This document shows, piece by piece, positions 24,485 to 38,390 of a stretch of 64,000 bases of DNA (position 1 is its first letter; the number at the start of each line of letters is the position of its first letter). The stretch comes from Dicaeum eximium (taxonomy: Eukaryota; Chordata; Aves; Passeriformes; Dicaeidae), in contig VWZP01009941.1 in the NCBI GenBank assembly GCA_013396995.1, positions 4,030,472-4,094,471 of the forward strand, in the 5' to 3' direction. Below the pieces are notes generated by a model. It saw only the letters and a list, made by a program, of their open reading frames with translations, was not told the DNA's origin and ran no database searches. A program made the translations under genes and the position numbers.

Positions 24485-26343
24485 ATTCTGTGTTCACTTT
24501 GGAATGAGTGAATATGTCGGAAACCATCCAAAAAACTGACATATTTTCTCTTGCTATCACTTCTAGAAAAGCTTCCAGTTACTCACAGTGGTAAGTGGAC
24601 TATTTGAATATTTATCTCTTCTGTCTACTCTCATGCCTCCTTCATGTACACCTGTAGCTATTTTTTTTTTTGCAAATATTAAGGTTTCTTCTCATGCAGA
24701 TATGTAAAAATATCATATTTCCCCACCATCCTGCTATTAAAATTTGCCCCTTTGTGGATCCAGGGATTTCCTTCATTTTCTGGATTCTTGCTGTCACTGA
24801 GTAGGGTTTTGCTGACAATGACACTCTACTCTCTTGCAATGCTACACTTCCTGCCTTCACATATTCTAGTAGCTTTTTTTTAATCTTCCAGTCTTTTTCA
24901 CTGGTGCTTATACTCTTTTACTATTGTTTATGCCCCTTCCTCAGCCTGCATCAGACCTCACTCCTTACTTCCATGCTGGTCTGTATGTCCTCTCTGCTCC
25001 TTCACAGCCTGGGGGAATGTGTCTTATTCCCAAGGATTTAAATGTTGTGATCACAATTACACCTTTGGGGAATGTCTCCTGGTTTTATATGTCAGGCACC
25101 TTTCCTCCTTTCTCAAAGAAACACACCACCCTGCCAGGCTCCCAACGTGAAGTTCTCTTCCAACTGGGAAGGACAACAAAACTCAGGAAAAGCTAAAAAC
25201 CCATAGAAAGTTCCTCACTGAAACTCACTGCATACCACACTCAGGCACTGTAAAACATGACCTTTTTACCAGAAATACTATTATTAAGTTCAGTAAAGTG
25301 CACAAAACCTTGATTGTTTCCCAAAAGTGTTTTTCATGTATTGCCTGAAATGTGTACGTTGAACCTGACACTTCAGAGGAGGAAAAATATCCCATTTTAG
25401 TCACATGATATGGTGCTGAAAACATTAGGATATATTTCTTGTTACATTATTATTGATTATTACTTTGCAGTTCTCACAGGTAGCACTGTATATTCTAATT
25501 TTAAACTAGATGGCTTGAAAGTATATGGTAATCACTGTTTAGGAAATTGAATAAATGACTGAAAATGTAAATGACTGCATACCTGATAAAGTTTGACTCT
25601 GCTATGATTTTTTTTCTCTGAAATGTAAGCTTTTTCTTTCCTACAGAAACATTTCAGATTTTTAGTTCTTTGACTACTTGTGATCACATGATCTTCTAAA
25701 TCTAAGTGCAAAATTGATTTTCTACATGTATGCTACCATGAAGCATGAGATCGTAGGGAGGCAGGGTCTGAACTAGTGACTTGTGAAATAATAAATTACT
25801 TCAGTTTCTGTATCATAATAGCTTGGTAAGTTTTGGAAACATTATTAATGGATGACAGACCCACGCATGATTAGGGAACTGTGTTTCTGAATATTGTAAC
25901 TCCTTTACAGAATCACATATAAAATAATTAAAGAGCCTCAATTTTTTTTCCAGTGACATTTTTTCTTGAAAGATGGAAGAGTTTCCAGGACTACCTCTAA
26001 GCAATGATATTGTTGTTTAATTAAAGTATATCTTTGGTTTCTGCTTTGACTTCTCCCCAAGCCATTAATTCACTGATTATACAATTTTAAATATTATAGA
26101 ACATGAATACATCATTGCAGTTTCTTATAGGATCTTCAGTGCCAGACTCTGCTACAACAAAAACATGATGGTAATGTAGATGTGCCAAGGGGCTGCCAAT
26201 GGCCCCAAGCAGGGACTTTATTTCTTGCTTGTCCTGAGGAAACTGCCAATCTCATTCCTATTACCATGGGCAAAACTCTGTGATATCCTCTTGTTTATTG
26301 AATAGGATAACCTAGTATTGAAGTCTAATAGATTTATATGTGC

Positions 26344-26409
26344 ATAGACATACATACATATATATGTATTCATGGATGTGTATGTCTATATGAGACGTAT
26401 GTGTACGTC
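26344..26409. repeat. AT-rich inverted repeats in a TACA/TATG low-complexity stretch
   Basis: ATAGACATAC (26344-26353) is exactly complementary to GTATGTCTAT (26380-26389). Just after it, GACGTA (26394-26399) pairs with TACGTC (26404-26409) around a 4-nt loop. The interior is alternating purine-pyrimidine. Confidence 0.6.
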
Positions 26410-28794
26410 ATATGCGGATGATATATTGCCCTTGTTGCTGGAGCAGTAGAAATGTGAAATAGACTGTACTTCTGAACTGTTTCTTACAAAACATCTTTGG
26501 ATGAGCAATTGGGAAGAGCCAAACAACTTGCACAGTTAAAGAAGAGCACAAAAAAGAGTACTTGGTAAAAGTGAATGCAGTAGGCCTTTTCCCTCAGAGT
26601 CCAGGCCTCTCTCCACAGTGGGACTGTGGGAGAGAGAAAGACAATTTAAGTGAGTGATTTGCAGAGCAGAACCAGTCTTCAGACACGTATGCAGCTGTGG
26701 AGAAGCCACTATCTGCTACTCACTTTGTCCTTCCCATTCCTGATGCTCTACAGTCAAAGAATTTGTTTTTCCCCTTGGATCTCAATAAATCCTTGTGGTC
26801 AGGTCTCTGTAACCTTTAATCTGACCATGGCCACCAAATTAATACTTTCCACTGAAGGGAAGCGTGCAGCAGAAACCAGTTGCCTGGACCTTTCTTCTAA
26901 GTTTTTATAAGAGAGAAAGGGTCTGTCTTTAGCAAGGAAGAGACCCTAGGAGTTACAGGTGAACTTTTGCTAAAGCATTTGCTTCACTAGGTCATGAGCT
27001 TTTTCTGTAAAGATTGGCTCATATTAGCTTGCATAAGAAAATTATCACATGGATAACAAACCAACAGAAAGCAAAATGTGGCAAAGTTGCTAATTCTGGT
27101 ACTGAACAGTTTAAAGTCTGGTTTTCATTTGCAGCTTCATTAACAGACCAGTAGAGAGGCCAAAGAGAAACACAATAAATGAATACATTAGAGAGAACTT
27201 TGTGAATGCTATCGAGGACAGAGATGGAAAACCCCCATAAACAGCCAATGTTAAAAAGTTTCCTTGAAATGCAACTGATTATTGGGCTACTTAAATCAAC
27301 TGCTAAAATGAGGTTAGGAAGGGCTTTGCTTATTATTGTTATGTATCAGACTAAGGAAAAGCTGTGGGGGAAAGCTCCTGGTTTGCTTTCTTCTATACTG
27401 TGGGTGTAGTCTGTTGACTCCTAAGAACTTTCTCTACCAAATTCACTGCTTTTGAAGGGGCCCTGGGTAGTACAAAACATTGTTTTTCATCTTTACAACT
27501 GTTTTGAAGTTGTTAGAGGGCAATGAGAGTAAAAAAGAGGGTAATTTGATGGCCTGAGGAATAAGAGGAATCGGCTGAAGGATCAACACTCTGTGGAGCT
27601 TTCTAAAGGAAACACCTCGAACTACAAGGGCAGAATTCATTGTGCCTCGTGACCTTAATGAGTCTTGCATTCCCATTGCCAGACAAGGGTTATCAAAAAG
27701 AAGGCCTATTTGCTGTGTGTTAAAATGAAAGTGAGAGGTTTCTACTGAAGGGATCTGTTCTGTTTTTCTAACAAATTTATTCTTTGTTTTGTCAAACACT
27801 GAAGCATGTCACAATCTCCTGATGATCTAAGACACGAGTCTCAAAATGAAATAATAGACTTTTGTTCTAACCCAGTCTCATGGAGAACAGTACATGAGCA
27901 TCAGGCAGACATGATGTGTCATGTTGCAGATCTGAGAGAGCTCAAAAAACCCCAGAACTGAAACCTGCCACATTTTACCTCTGATGCTGGAGGGCTGAGT
28001 GGGGGAGGAGGAGGCAAGCAGCCAGCAGAAGGAGTGTGTGGGCACCAGCCACTCACTGCCCGGCTGTCTTGTTGCCTTGAAAGCTGGAAGGGAGAAATTA
28101 TCATTTGAATCTGCCTTTTGTCCCAGACATATGGCACCAGGAAATCACTAACTTGAGAGAAGGTGCTCTCAGCTTCTACTTACATCTCTTACTTGGCCCA
28201 GAAGGCTGCTAAGGAAAGCACACTCTGAGCTCTGCTCCATGGAATGAGACTCAATCGACACCTGGTACTTATTGCTAATCAACATTTGTACAACCATAGT
28301 GACCTGTTACCTCTGAGTATCACATGCTTTTTGGTGTTATAGTTTCTGAGGGCTTATCTAACTAGCACCAGTAACCATTGGAATAAAAAATTCCACTTAT
28401 GACAAACTTCAGTTAAATCAAATGTGATTGCAGTCTGTTAGTTCCAACTCTAGATTATTTCTCTAGAAATTTGTCCGTGTATGTTGCATACTACTACTTA
28501 ATAATCTGATGCCTGGGCATTGGATGTTGGAAAAAAGATTACTTTTTCTGTGGTCCTGACTGTTACAAAGCCTGTAATGGGCTCAGTCTTACCCATTTTC
28601 TGCTGAGGTACTGAATTTAAGCACTTGACATCAAAATTTTATCTTTAAGTACACTTCAGCATTATGCTCAAGGCTACCTTTTGTTCAGTATAAGTCCTTT
28701 ATTCATGCTTGTGTAAGGAGAAAATCTTTGAAATCTTTAAAAATAAAACTTAAAATCCCTAGAGGAATTTAAAATTATAACCCTCCTCCCCCCT

Positions 28795-28796
<2 letters not shown>

Positions 28797-28826
<30 letters not shown>

Positions 28827-28828
28827 TA
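28797..28828. repeat. (AT)n microsatellite
   Basis: About thirteen uninterrupted AT dinucleotides follow a short T run. A simple repeat. Confidence 0.95.
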
Positions 28829-31624
28829 GTGTTTTGACATGACCGGTCTTGTAAAGAAAGAATAGATTTGATAGAGTAGTTTTAAATTATTATCTCTGTG
28901 TGCTGAAATAGACTGTGTTTGCTAAGATGCAATAATTTTTTATGTTCTTTTTTTTTCTAGATAAGAGTAAAAGTCTAGCTCAAGTTTCTCCCAGTAAAAT
29001 TTTCCAAAATTCACCCTTCAGTATTTTCCTCTCAGAAGCCCCAACAGATATTTTAAAGCCTATGTGAAAGGTTAGATTATGACTCATAAAGACTGACTGA
29101 CAAGTTTTTATTTCCAGATTCTAGCCTGAATCTGTGTCCTGTATGTGTATGTAGGAAGGAGCTATTAAGTACAAATTAGGAGTTTCCTAATTGAAATGGG
29201 CTTTACAGTAAATATGTCAATTCAGGTAATAGGAATTCTTCTTCTTGGAACACTTGCAGTTCCAATTGCAGTAAAAAATACTCACAATAAATAGCAAGAC
29301 ACAGCAACATGCAAGTAACTGTTCCATACTTCAAAGGTAGCAAGCTTTGAGGCACCATGCCAAAAGATCAAGGGTGAGTGGGTTTTCTGAGTGTGAATTA
29401 TTGTTCTGTAATTCATGCTCTGCTGCAGAATGCAGAATTGGAAAGATCATTAGGTGAATGAGCTTTAAATATTGCCAAATCAAATATTAGATTGATAACA
29501 CAGAAAGATAGATTTGGGTTCCTACGCCCTTTGAATTTACAGCAAAAACAGAGGACAAATTAGCTTTACCAACAGTGAAGAGGTTGTGTGATTTTTTCAT
29601 GTCTAGATCTGCATGTTTTAACAGGAAATGAGTTAAGGTTAAACCCTCAGGCTGTAGACATTGCTGGAGGACAGAAACTTCGGAAGTTGAATATCTATTC
29701 AATAGTTTAACATTGTTAAGACACAAATACTATAGTCTTTCACCATTACTTTTAAAGAAAAAGCATTGACAGTAGACAGCTGTCACAGGAGCTTTTAAAT
29801 TTAGTCAAATATAATGGTATCTGACCTATCTTTAAACGTTCCATTTGGGTTTTGGATCAAGAGTTTAGAAGCCATGTTGATGCCTGAGTTTTGTGACTTT
29901 CAAGAATGTAAACACAAGCAAGTGGTACTAAGCCCATGACTGTAGTCACATCTTCTGTTTACTCTGATGAAGAAGATTCAAGCTATTGTCTTGCATGCTT
30001 TCAGCCGGAAAGGAGAAAGTCAGTAATGGTGTCCCACCTAAAACAGAGAAAACCTTCACTTAGTGCATATTGTCTGTTTAGGTGGCATATTTTATCTGTG
30101 TTTGGACATAAAGGCCTAGTTCCTTAAAGGTGTTCATGAAACTCATTTCTGGACAGGTACCTAATTTCTCATGAAACTGGTGTTTAAGAATTTATGGTGT
30201 TCATGATCTAAATGCTAAAAAGTGCTGAAACAGTAGTGAAATAAAGCTGTCTTAATATTTTTCTCCTCTATAACAGCTCTGAAACTTTAAATTCAGCTTT
30301 TCTGTTGTGGAAATAATTTCTGAGGTGTTATAGAAGAACTTTTAAAACATGGTTCTTAGAGAGGTGGGTAGAAGTAATTTTTGACTGAAAAGTCCTTGTC
30401 CTGTAGATAATTATGCTGGTAAGATTTTGTCCACATTTCTTTATAATATTTTTCATGGAAGCATCCTACTAGGGATCTCTCTCTCTCTTCCCAACGCAAT
30501 TGGCAGCAAATAGACCACTGTGAAAGGCAATCTGTAGGATCACTGATGAAGACACAGGTTTCTCAGGTCTCATATGACCTTACCCAACTGAATGGCTTTG
30601 ACCAGAGTTTTGCATGCTCACAGAGCAAGGGGACAGGTGTCAGAGCTGAGGCACTTCTGTTTAGTTGAATTTAAACTTTTGCATGTGGAGAATAAATAGA
30701 TAAATGAATGGACATTTTTTGTTGTCTCATTCACCTTCCAATTATCTTTTTGCAGAGTTTAAGAGAGAAAGATCTGTTGTCATATCTTCTGCCTTTTCAG
30801 AGGGTTTGTGTTTGCCAGAAAAAACAGAATTTGACATTTTACCAATGAAACTGAGGGAGAAAATGGCAAAATTAAAAACAAGACTAGGTTCACTCAGGGG
30901 CTACACTGATACTCGAGGGCAAAGAAAAGAGGTATTCAACAAGAACTTGAAGTACATAAAATAATAAGCCTGAGGTCCATAACAAAGGCTTCTGGCACCT
31001 ACAGAGTGTAAGTAGCAAAGATTAATAAATGTGAATAAATGGAACCAGATTTTGCTATAGGATGCTGAAAGGTTCAGAAACTTTCCACTGTCCCCTTGTC
31101 CCCTACAAAATTTAATTGTAGGAATAAAAGAGCTGTATTACTTCATTAACTAGAGTAAGAATACAGTTGATACTGATTAAGGCACTTCTAGGGAAGCCTA
31201 GAGATTGGATGTTTAGGCCTCATAGTCCAATAGTTGGTCTGGAGAAAGTGATAAAATTTTAGGAGTGATTTAAATCAATAAATCATAGTTTTCCTATGAA
31301 AAATGTTCCTTATGGAGACTTCTGCTCACAGTTCTGAGAAAGATCTGTTGTCATATCTTATTGAAATATAGTTTTCCTTCTTTCACTTGGTATTATTGTT
31401 CATAAAAGGGATAAAAGGGGTATACCTACATCTTATTGGTTGGATGCATAATTCAAAACACCTTCATGTAATATCTCTGTATCTTTTTTTTCTCACTAAT
31501 AAGGAACAATTAAGAGAACAAGTAAAGCAGCCACTGTAATATAACTGAGTACATTTTGGGGATATTAATAAACAAATGATGCTCTGAAGAAGCAGAGGAG
31601 AAAGAAATATAGTGTCTGCCTTTT

Positions 31625-32720
31625 AAACAGAGAGAGGAAGAAGACTTGAAAAATTAAGTCCAGCTGGCCTCATATCAATACAGGGAAAGATACTGGAACA
31701 ATTTACTAAGCAGTCAATTTATAATTACTTAAGGATGATAAGGAAAAACCAAAAAGGATTTATCAGGAAAAAGAATGTCAAGGCATTCTAATTATTTTCC
31801 TTGACAAGGTATCTCTCCTTGTAAATAAAGGGATGGAGTACATATGATACATAGGTTAATCCTGCATTTTGACTCATCCTCATACAGTTTTCTCACATGC
31901 AAATTAAAGGAAAATGGCCTAAATGAAAGTATTACAAAGTGGCTAAAAGTCAGTGTTTGGAAACAGGTGTGAGTAGTTTCTATTAAAATGGGTAGCTGGT
32001 AAATCCATTCTGGTCAGTGTTTGTGATGAGTGTACAGACTGCCACAACAAAATCTCCCATGTCCTGAGAATAAGGGAGATTGTAGGTGCTGCTTTCTAGG
32101 GTATAAAGGATATTGAAAGTTATTGTGAAAAAATGGAAGAATTATCTGCAATGATTGTCAATAAATATCAGTGTGAAGCACTGTTCCAAGGAGGGACAGT
32201 CACACACAAACAGAGATCAGGGAGTAACTGGATACACAGCAGAGCTGCAGAGAAGGGGGCCAGGGTGGCTATGGACTACAGACCAAAAATGACACAAGAG
32301 CACAATGTCTCTTTTTGATCAGCCACTTCATTCTGTGGTGAATTAAAAGAAATGCTGTGTGTCAGGCAGAGGTAGGAGTTCCATCCTACTTGGCGCTCTG
32401 AGCTAGGAACTCGACCCAGCTTTGGGCACCACTTTTTCAGAGAGCTGCAGACAAATTGGCGAGTGTCCAGAGGAGAGGAACAGGGATGATAAGCGGCTTA
32501 GAAAACATGACCTGTGAGGAAAGATTGGAGGAATTGGATTTGTTTAGTCTACAACAGAAGAGCCTGAGAGGGACATGATAACAGTCTTCAAGTATGTAGA
32601 AGGTTGTTGTAAAGTAGACAGTGATCAATTATACTCCAAGTCCACTGACAGAAAAAATGATTGCTTTAATTTGAAATGAAGAAGTTTTTGGTTAGATATT
32701 TGGAAAATCCCTCAAAAATA
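31625..32720 (+). mobile_element. long, heavily decayed ancient CR1 LINE (reverse-transcriptase region onward)
   Basis: About 1.1 kb aligns in order, by eye, with an old CR1 lineage that is abundant in turtles and crocodilians. The first part (31690-31960) carries RT-domain wording: 'atactggaacaatttactaa', then a piece translating as NQKGFIRKKN, then 'gacaaggtatctctccttgt' and 'ggcctaaatgaaagtattac'. A middle part near 32140-32310 corresponds to later ORF2. The last part (32390-32720) is clearest: 'tgggcaccactttttcagag', 'gacaaattggcgagtgtcca', 'cttagaaaacatgacctgtg', 'ataacagtcttcaagtatgt' and 'gacagtgatcaattatactc'. Stops and frameshifts occur throughout, and segments between about 31970 and 32100 are missing or unrecognisable. 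The element is long dead; its decay and lineage suggest insertion before modern bird orders. I rely on remembered consensus order. Confidence 0.8.
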
Positions 32721-35700
32721 TTTTTTTATCACACTGATTATAACTAAGCACTTGAACAAGGTACCAAGGAAGTTTCAAGAGTTTTAAAACAATTCATTAA
32801 TAAAATAATTAAGGTCAGAGAAAATGCAGGTATTTTCAACACAGGGATCCACTAGGTAAAGTACTAGGGTTCCTTTTATGTCCTTTGTTCTCTGATTTCT
32901 AAAAAATAATCTGCTCTGCAAAAGTTACCTAGGCTTCTGCAGTGCAAGAACTAATGAGTTTCCTAATTTATGCTAGGGTAATTTACTTTATTTGCATGTC
33001 TGAATTTGTCTTCTGGTTTTGTTTCTGAAAAACAGAGGTACAGTTGTTCAAAAGAATTTCAAGTACTTACTTAAAAATATCAAACAAAACACAAAAAATC
33101 AACTTTGTGTGTAGCAAGCCATTACTGCCATTTTTATCTGAAGTTTTTGTAAAGCTAAGCAAGTGAGGCATTTAAAGTTTTAAGTTTATCTCTTATAGCA
33201 CAAAGGCCATCAGTGACCTAGTGGGTGTATTTATTTCCCAGACAGCATTAACTTATTTTTCTGTTTCTGATATACTTGTAACTATGGAATTTTCCATATA
33301 GAACAGCAAATATGAAAACATCATTATCACCATCTGACCTTCCCAGCACATTAGCAAGGAAGATATCAGGGAAGGTGAGGTAAACCTAGACTGTGCATTG
33401 CAGAGACTGATAGGGAGACATTCCCTTCTGCTGAATCTGCTTTGAGAGTGCTAAGTTCCAGCAAATAAATAACAGGACAGGTGAGAAAAGACAGCATCTG
33501 AAACCACCAGAGGAAGATCTGCCGTGTGTTCAGGAGGCATAAAAACAAGGTGTCTGATTCTTTTCTGTTGCTGTTTTTTTTGCCATCCAGTGCAGTTATT
33601 TGTGTTACTTATTTTCAACGCAGGTTAGGTAAGGGAAAGGAAATGCTTATTTCTTACAGGTTATTACCTACAGATAGAACTCAAAGGGACTTCCTGGGTC
33701 ACAGAACTCAGCCCTGTTACTGCAAATTTTCAGTCCATCTGTCCTAAAACTGAGCATGAACAGCAGTAAGAAGCTCAGCCAAGTGCATGTCTAGCATTTC
33801 CCAGCGGGGACTGCAGGTCAAAAGCAGGGAAGGAATTGATAGATGAATGTTTCTCATTTCTGGGTTGTTGCATTAAACTGATTAATCTATTGGAAGGCAA
33901 CAAGTTAAAGGGGTTAAGAAAGCTTTTCAATTAACAACAAATAAGAGGTATGTTTGTTTATAGCTAAGATTTGGCTGTCATCATTTGGTATCAATCCATT
34001 TATATGTTTAATTATGTTTGCGGATGAAATTGCAGTTAAGACTGGGTAAAATTTTTTGTTAAAAATTCTTTTCAGATATGTTTGTATTAACTTTTCATCT
34101 GATCTGGATAGACTCCTCAATTATTTACCTTCTTTCACATTTTACCTACTCAAAATGTTGTACCACCGCTTCCTTTTCCCTGGAGGATTATGGAACCCCC
34201 AGGAAATATAGCACCAATATAGCATACCACTGACAAAAGAGTCAGTAATCAAAAAGGCTTTCCAAGCTTGAACTAGCATAAGGACTCCCTCCTTTCCATG
34301 TCCTCCTAATGGCCTACTTTTGTCCTGTCTATGAGTAATCAGACATTTACAAATGGTAAGCTGGACAGAGTTACAGTTTATCCAGAGCAAAGGAGCTCAA
34401 AAATATTTTATCCACAATTCAGCCTCAAACTTTGCCTTTTTTAACCTACAAGCTACAAAAAAGTTGTACTTTTACCTAGTTTATTAGTAAGTATTGCAAA
34501 AATGCTAGACACAATGCTGCTGGACACCTGGCTTTTCAGTGATACCTGAACCATTGCACATACTCACCATGACCCTGAAAGAATCCCTAGGATACCTCAC
34601 TGGAGTCCATGCCCAGGTGGACTTTCAGCTCTCACCTTTCTGACCCTGCTTGAAACTCCTCATTGACTCACATATTTCAACTCCTTTCATTGTCTTTTTC
34701 TTGGTCACTGTCTTAGGGCCACCTTTCTCTATATGTCTTTATCCATATTTTTTGTTTTTGACATCCCTAGAGTGTACTTCAGTCCCAGTTTAGCTGGCTA
34801 TTCCTTCCCTCCACATGTACTGCAAACTACTTTCTTTTGTAAAGAGACAGCACCACATCCCACAGCAGGATCTGCTAGAGCTCATCAAAAGATGTAGTAT
34901 TTATGTTTAGGCATCAGGGTTATTCATCACATTTTCCTTTCACATCCTGTTTGACATAATGCCCTTCTCTCCAGGCAGCCATTCCCAAAAGGTCTTCAAG
35001 AATCTGAGGTATTATAGCTGTGTTTATGCTGATAAACCTGTCATGTTCTCTTGTCCCTGTCACAGAGCACGTGGCGCTGTGTCTCCTCTGAGCATTTGGT
35101 TTCTCGGTGGATCTAAGGCATAACTCTTACTTTCAGGGATTTCCTTCAGCTATGTTCAGTAAGGTGGGGTCTCTCTTTCTACCAGTAAGAACCAAGGTTT
35201 CCTAGGGTGAAAACTGTGGGGTTATGTTGCACGCCTTGGTGCAAAGGTGTGGAGAGATCTCTGAATGCACAAAGCCTGTGCAGGTAGCATCAGAGCACAG
35301 CACAGGCTCTAAACCCTTGCAGTCTCACCCACATTTCTTGCTGGGAAGTGGTCCCTACCATATGTGCAGTCCCATCAGTCATGTCTGGACATTATTACTG
35401 AAAAGTGGTAGTTGGCACAGGCAGCTCAGTGATCAAGTTCACTCCCTGGCCTTGATTTATTTAGTGATATATAGTCTATGTTTTGAACATGCTGTACAGA
35501 CCCTTATCTGTTTTATTTTTGCTCTTATGTACTAAGGCAATGTGTAACATATCAGACACGAAAGTTTTTTAGGATATTTTCAACCACAAGATTTTTTTAA
35601 CGACAATAATAGCAATAATTAAGAAATGAGTTCCAAAATGTAGTCATGTTTTGCATGTTATAGCTATTCTCCAAATCAGACAAATGTCCTGTGCTAGGAA

Positions 35701-38054
35701 ATAAGAAGCAAAGGGTGGCAAAGTTCATGGACAGTAACTTTTTTAGAGCTGGAGACCTTTCTAGACATGTTTATTATCATTTTGTTCTGATTCAAATGCA
35801 GGTTTAACAGCAAAATAAAAAGCTGTCTTGTTTAAAGGAAGATGTAACTCATTTTATGAACAAGAACAGCAAACAGCTGCTTCCATATGTTGCTAGTATC
35901 AGGAAAAATTCTTTGTTAAATGGCATCTTTAAGATTAAACTCTGTGCTGAAAATAAACACAACAAAAGCGTGAGATGATTGAGGAGAACAGTGACCCACT
36001 CCAGGAGAAAATACACTTTGTTTCAGCTGGTGATGAATCTGCATGACCCAGACAGAGAGTTCCAACACTGACTATCACTGTATTCTGCAGTATTTTGACA
36101 TGTAATATAAATGTCTGTGATAAGGGATAAAAGGCACATTGGGCCATCTGTGCTAGTTTTAAACCTGTTTGTCCAACTTTGGGATGTTGTAACCTTTTTT
36201 TTTATTTGCTAAAAGTGAATTTTTAACATAGTTTGGACCTAATTCTGCTTTCTGTAGTATCTCTATTAGAAAATGTTTTAAGTGCAGCCCTCTGTTAGCC
36301 AGATTGAAACACAGTTCATGAAGGTGTCATCATGCTCTCTTTGAAGTTGAAGAGAGACACATCTGCCTTGAATGAGAGCAGGATCAAATCACCTAAGCAA
36401 ATGGTTGATTAATCAGATAATGCCAAGGAAGCCAAGTATGGTTTGAGACCTTCAGTAAAGGAGATAAAGCTCTGGCTTCAGCTTTAATGATGAAGTCTTT
36501 TCCTTCATAATGGCTAGAGTGTGAATCTCCTGCTGTCATTCTCATGCCCCCAGTTTTGCTTTTCGTCTTATGGATCTTTCTTCTCTAATAAATCCACAGG
36601 GAGCAGTGAGATTTGCAAGTGCAATTAGGGCTGTCTAGTTCTTCTAGTCTGCTCCTGTAACCTCTGATCACCTGCTCCCTGCTATACTTTCATACTATCA
36701 TCTTTTTACGAGTTCTTTTTGCATTGCTTCAAAGGGTTTTGTAACACAATCTAAGGAATCATATGTATTTGGTAATTTGCTATCACTTTTTGATTGAAAA
36801 ATAACTTTTATATGCTCATCTTTTACACGGGGAAAATTTTGCTTCAAAACTGCTGCTTGAAGATTAATTGAAGAATGTGTGGAAGGCTAGCGTGGGTATG
36901 CTTGTCCAGAAACATACACACACCACCTAGATAAGCCTCATGATTTTTTCAGACATTTTCAAGAGAATTAAATTTGCTTTTGTCTTATTGGTTTGCAATA
37001 TTTTCATGATATACAGATTTATTTTTTTTTCTTTGGTAGGCATATATTTACTTTTTATTATGGATGGATGGAAAATCTTGAAAAGATGAGCCACCTACTG
37101 ACAGCGTAGACAGCCTGAAATAGTAGCTCCAAGGCATTTGAGTTCCCATTTCGGCATCACCCTGACTCTGACTGCAGCACCCATCTCAGCACAGCAAGCT
37201 GGATGGCTTATCCAGGTCCCTCCCAACCCTGCATTTCTATTGAGCTGGGATTTCAGAAATGACTACAGTCCCAGAATGTTGCTGGCTTGTGGGAAACCCC
37301 TTCCTGGGTGTATTAAAGGCACTACTCTGCTGCAATTTAGCCTTCACTACAGTATTCTGTAGTTTTTAAGATGATCACAGGCAATGTAAAATAAATATTG
37401 CTGTGGGTTATGCCATCTGTCTTCTCTGTTTTGCCAGATTTTTGTTCCTAATCATGTCGTTCTTGCTGTGTTTCATATCTGTGCAATCAGATGCATGTCC
37501 TTTACAGTGCTGCAGCCTGAACCAAGAACATACATTTCAGGCTTGCATGTATCCAGGCAAAGTGAGCAAAGGAGAACACAAATGTTAGCAACTATTGCTT
37601 TCTGTGTCCCCTGTGGAAGGTTTATCTGGATATACAGTTTTATGCTGGTTTAAACAGGGAAGTGACATTTAGAAAAAGATCCACTTTGGGGAATGTTATT
37701 GGAAGAACTTAAATGCATGTTATGATTAACTTGCCAAAGCTACTAGGAGTAAACACATCCTTAACGTAGACTAAGACGTCTTCACATAAAACTCTTTCCC
37801 ACATCCCACTCCCTCCCCTTCACCTCCCAAGTTTCATCCTAGCCTCAGGCAGTAAAATCCGTAGGGTGGGGGTTTCCTTAAGCACATTGTATATGAGAGT
37901 ATGTGACTTATCATCTCTGTGCCTCATTTACAGTGAGACTTAGCAGCTGCTTCGCAACCATGTGATACATTGAGCTTTGTATAATAGTTCACTTGAAGGT
38001 CTTTGCACAGTTCAGGCATGTCAGCTGAGTACCTTCAAGCAGTGCAGGGACTTG
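32721..38054. other. non-coding sequence, 5.3 kb
   Basis: No gene or clear repeat recognised, apart from T-rich tracts. A possible but too-short CR1-like snippet at about 37198-37240 was not called. Confidence 0.5.
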
Positions 38055-38390
38055 TAATTAGAGTGGCCCGCGGCTGCTTTCCTTTCTGAGGGGCTTTGTC
38101 TTCCCCGCGGATGCCAGTGGCGTTCTGTATCCAGAGGCTCGGCAGCGGAGCGCACCGCCGTGTGCTCGGCGGGCGGTACGGGGATCCCAGGTATGCCAGG
38201 AACTGCAAACAGGTATGAGAGTTCAAGCCTAGACAAAGGTCTTGTTAGTCATTTGAACACAAAGCATGCAGCACCTTGCCTCTCTGCTGGATCCCGCAGC
38301 AGGTAAAGAACCGCCCTGTGCTGTGCTTCTGAGGAGTTATGCCCCGGTCCCTTTCCAAAATAAACAATCCGCCGTGTTTATCTGTAATGA
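38055..38390. promoter_or_regulatory. CpG-rich cluster, candidate promoter or enhancer
   Basis: This is the only CpG-dense segment I find. I count 14 CpG dinucleotides between 38069 and 38180, in a window otherwise nearly free of them, and five more between 38292 and 38374. It contains GC-rich inverted arms (CGCCG 38156-38160 with CGGCG 38167-38171). It also has a symmetrical pair of forkhead-like motifs, ATAAACA (38360-38366) and TGTTTAT (38375-38381), separated by 8 bp that include two CpGs. Splice-donor-like steps occur at 'cccag/gtatgc', 'aacag/gtatga' and 'agcag/gtaaag'. No TATA box or long coding frame is evident. CpG retention suggests germline hypomethylation, so a small promoter or regulatory element is plausible; no transcript can be proved. 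Confidence 0.45.

Larger units (their letters stand above)
22256..31624. other. non-coding sequence, 9.4 kb
   Basis: No gene recognised. It holds a T20 tract (24465-24484), an AT-rich stem region (26344-26409) and an (AT)n microsatellite (28797-28828). Frames such as 24924-25196 (90 codons), 27443-27799 (minus, 118 codons) and 30704-30964 (86 codons) have no recognisable domain. Confidence 0.5.

Noticed and set aside
37198..37240. CR1-like snippet 'ccaggtccctcccaaccctg'
   Set aside because: Only about 40 bp match, with no further landmarks on either side; too short to call.
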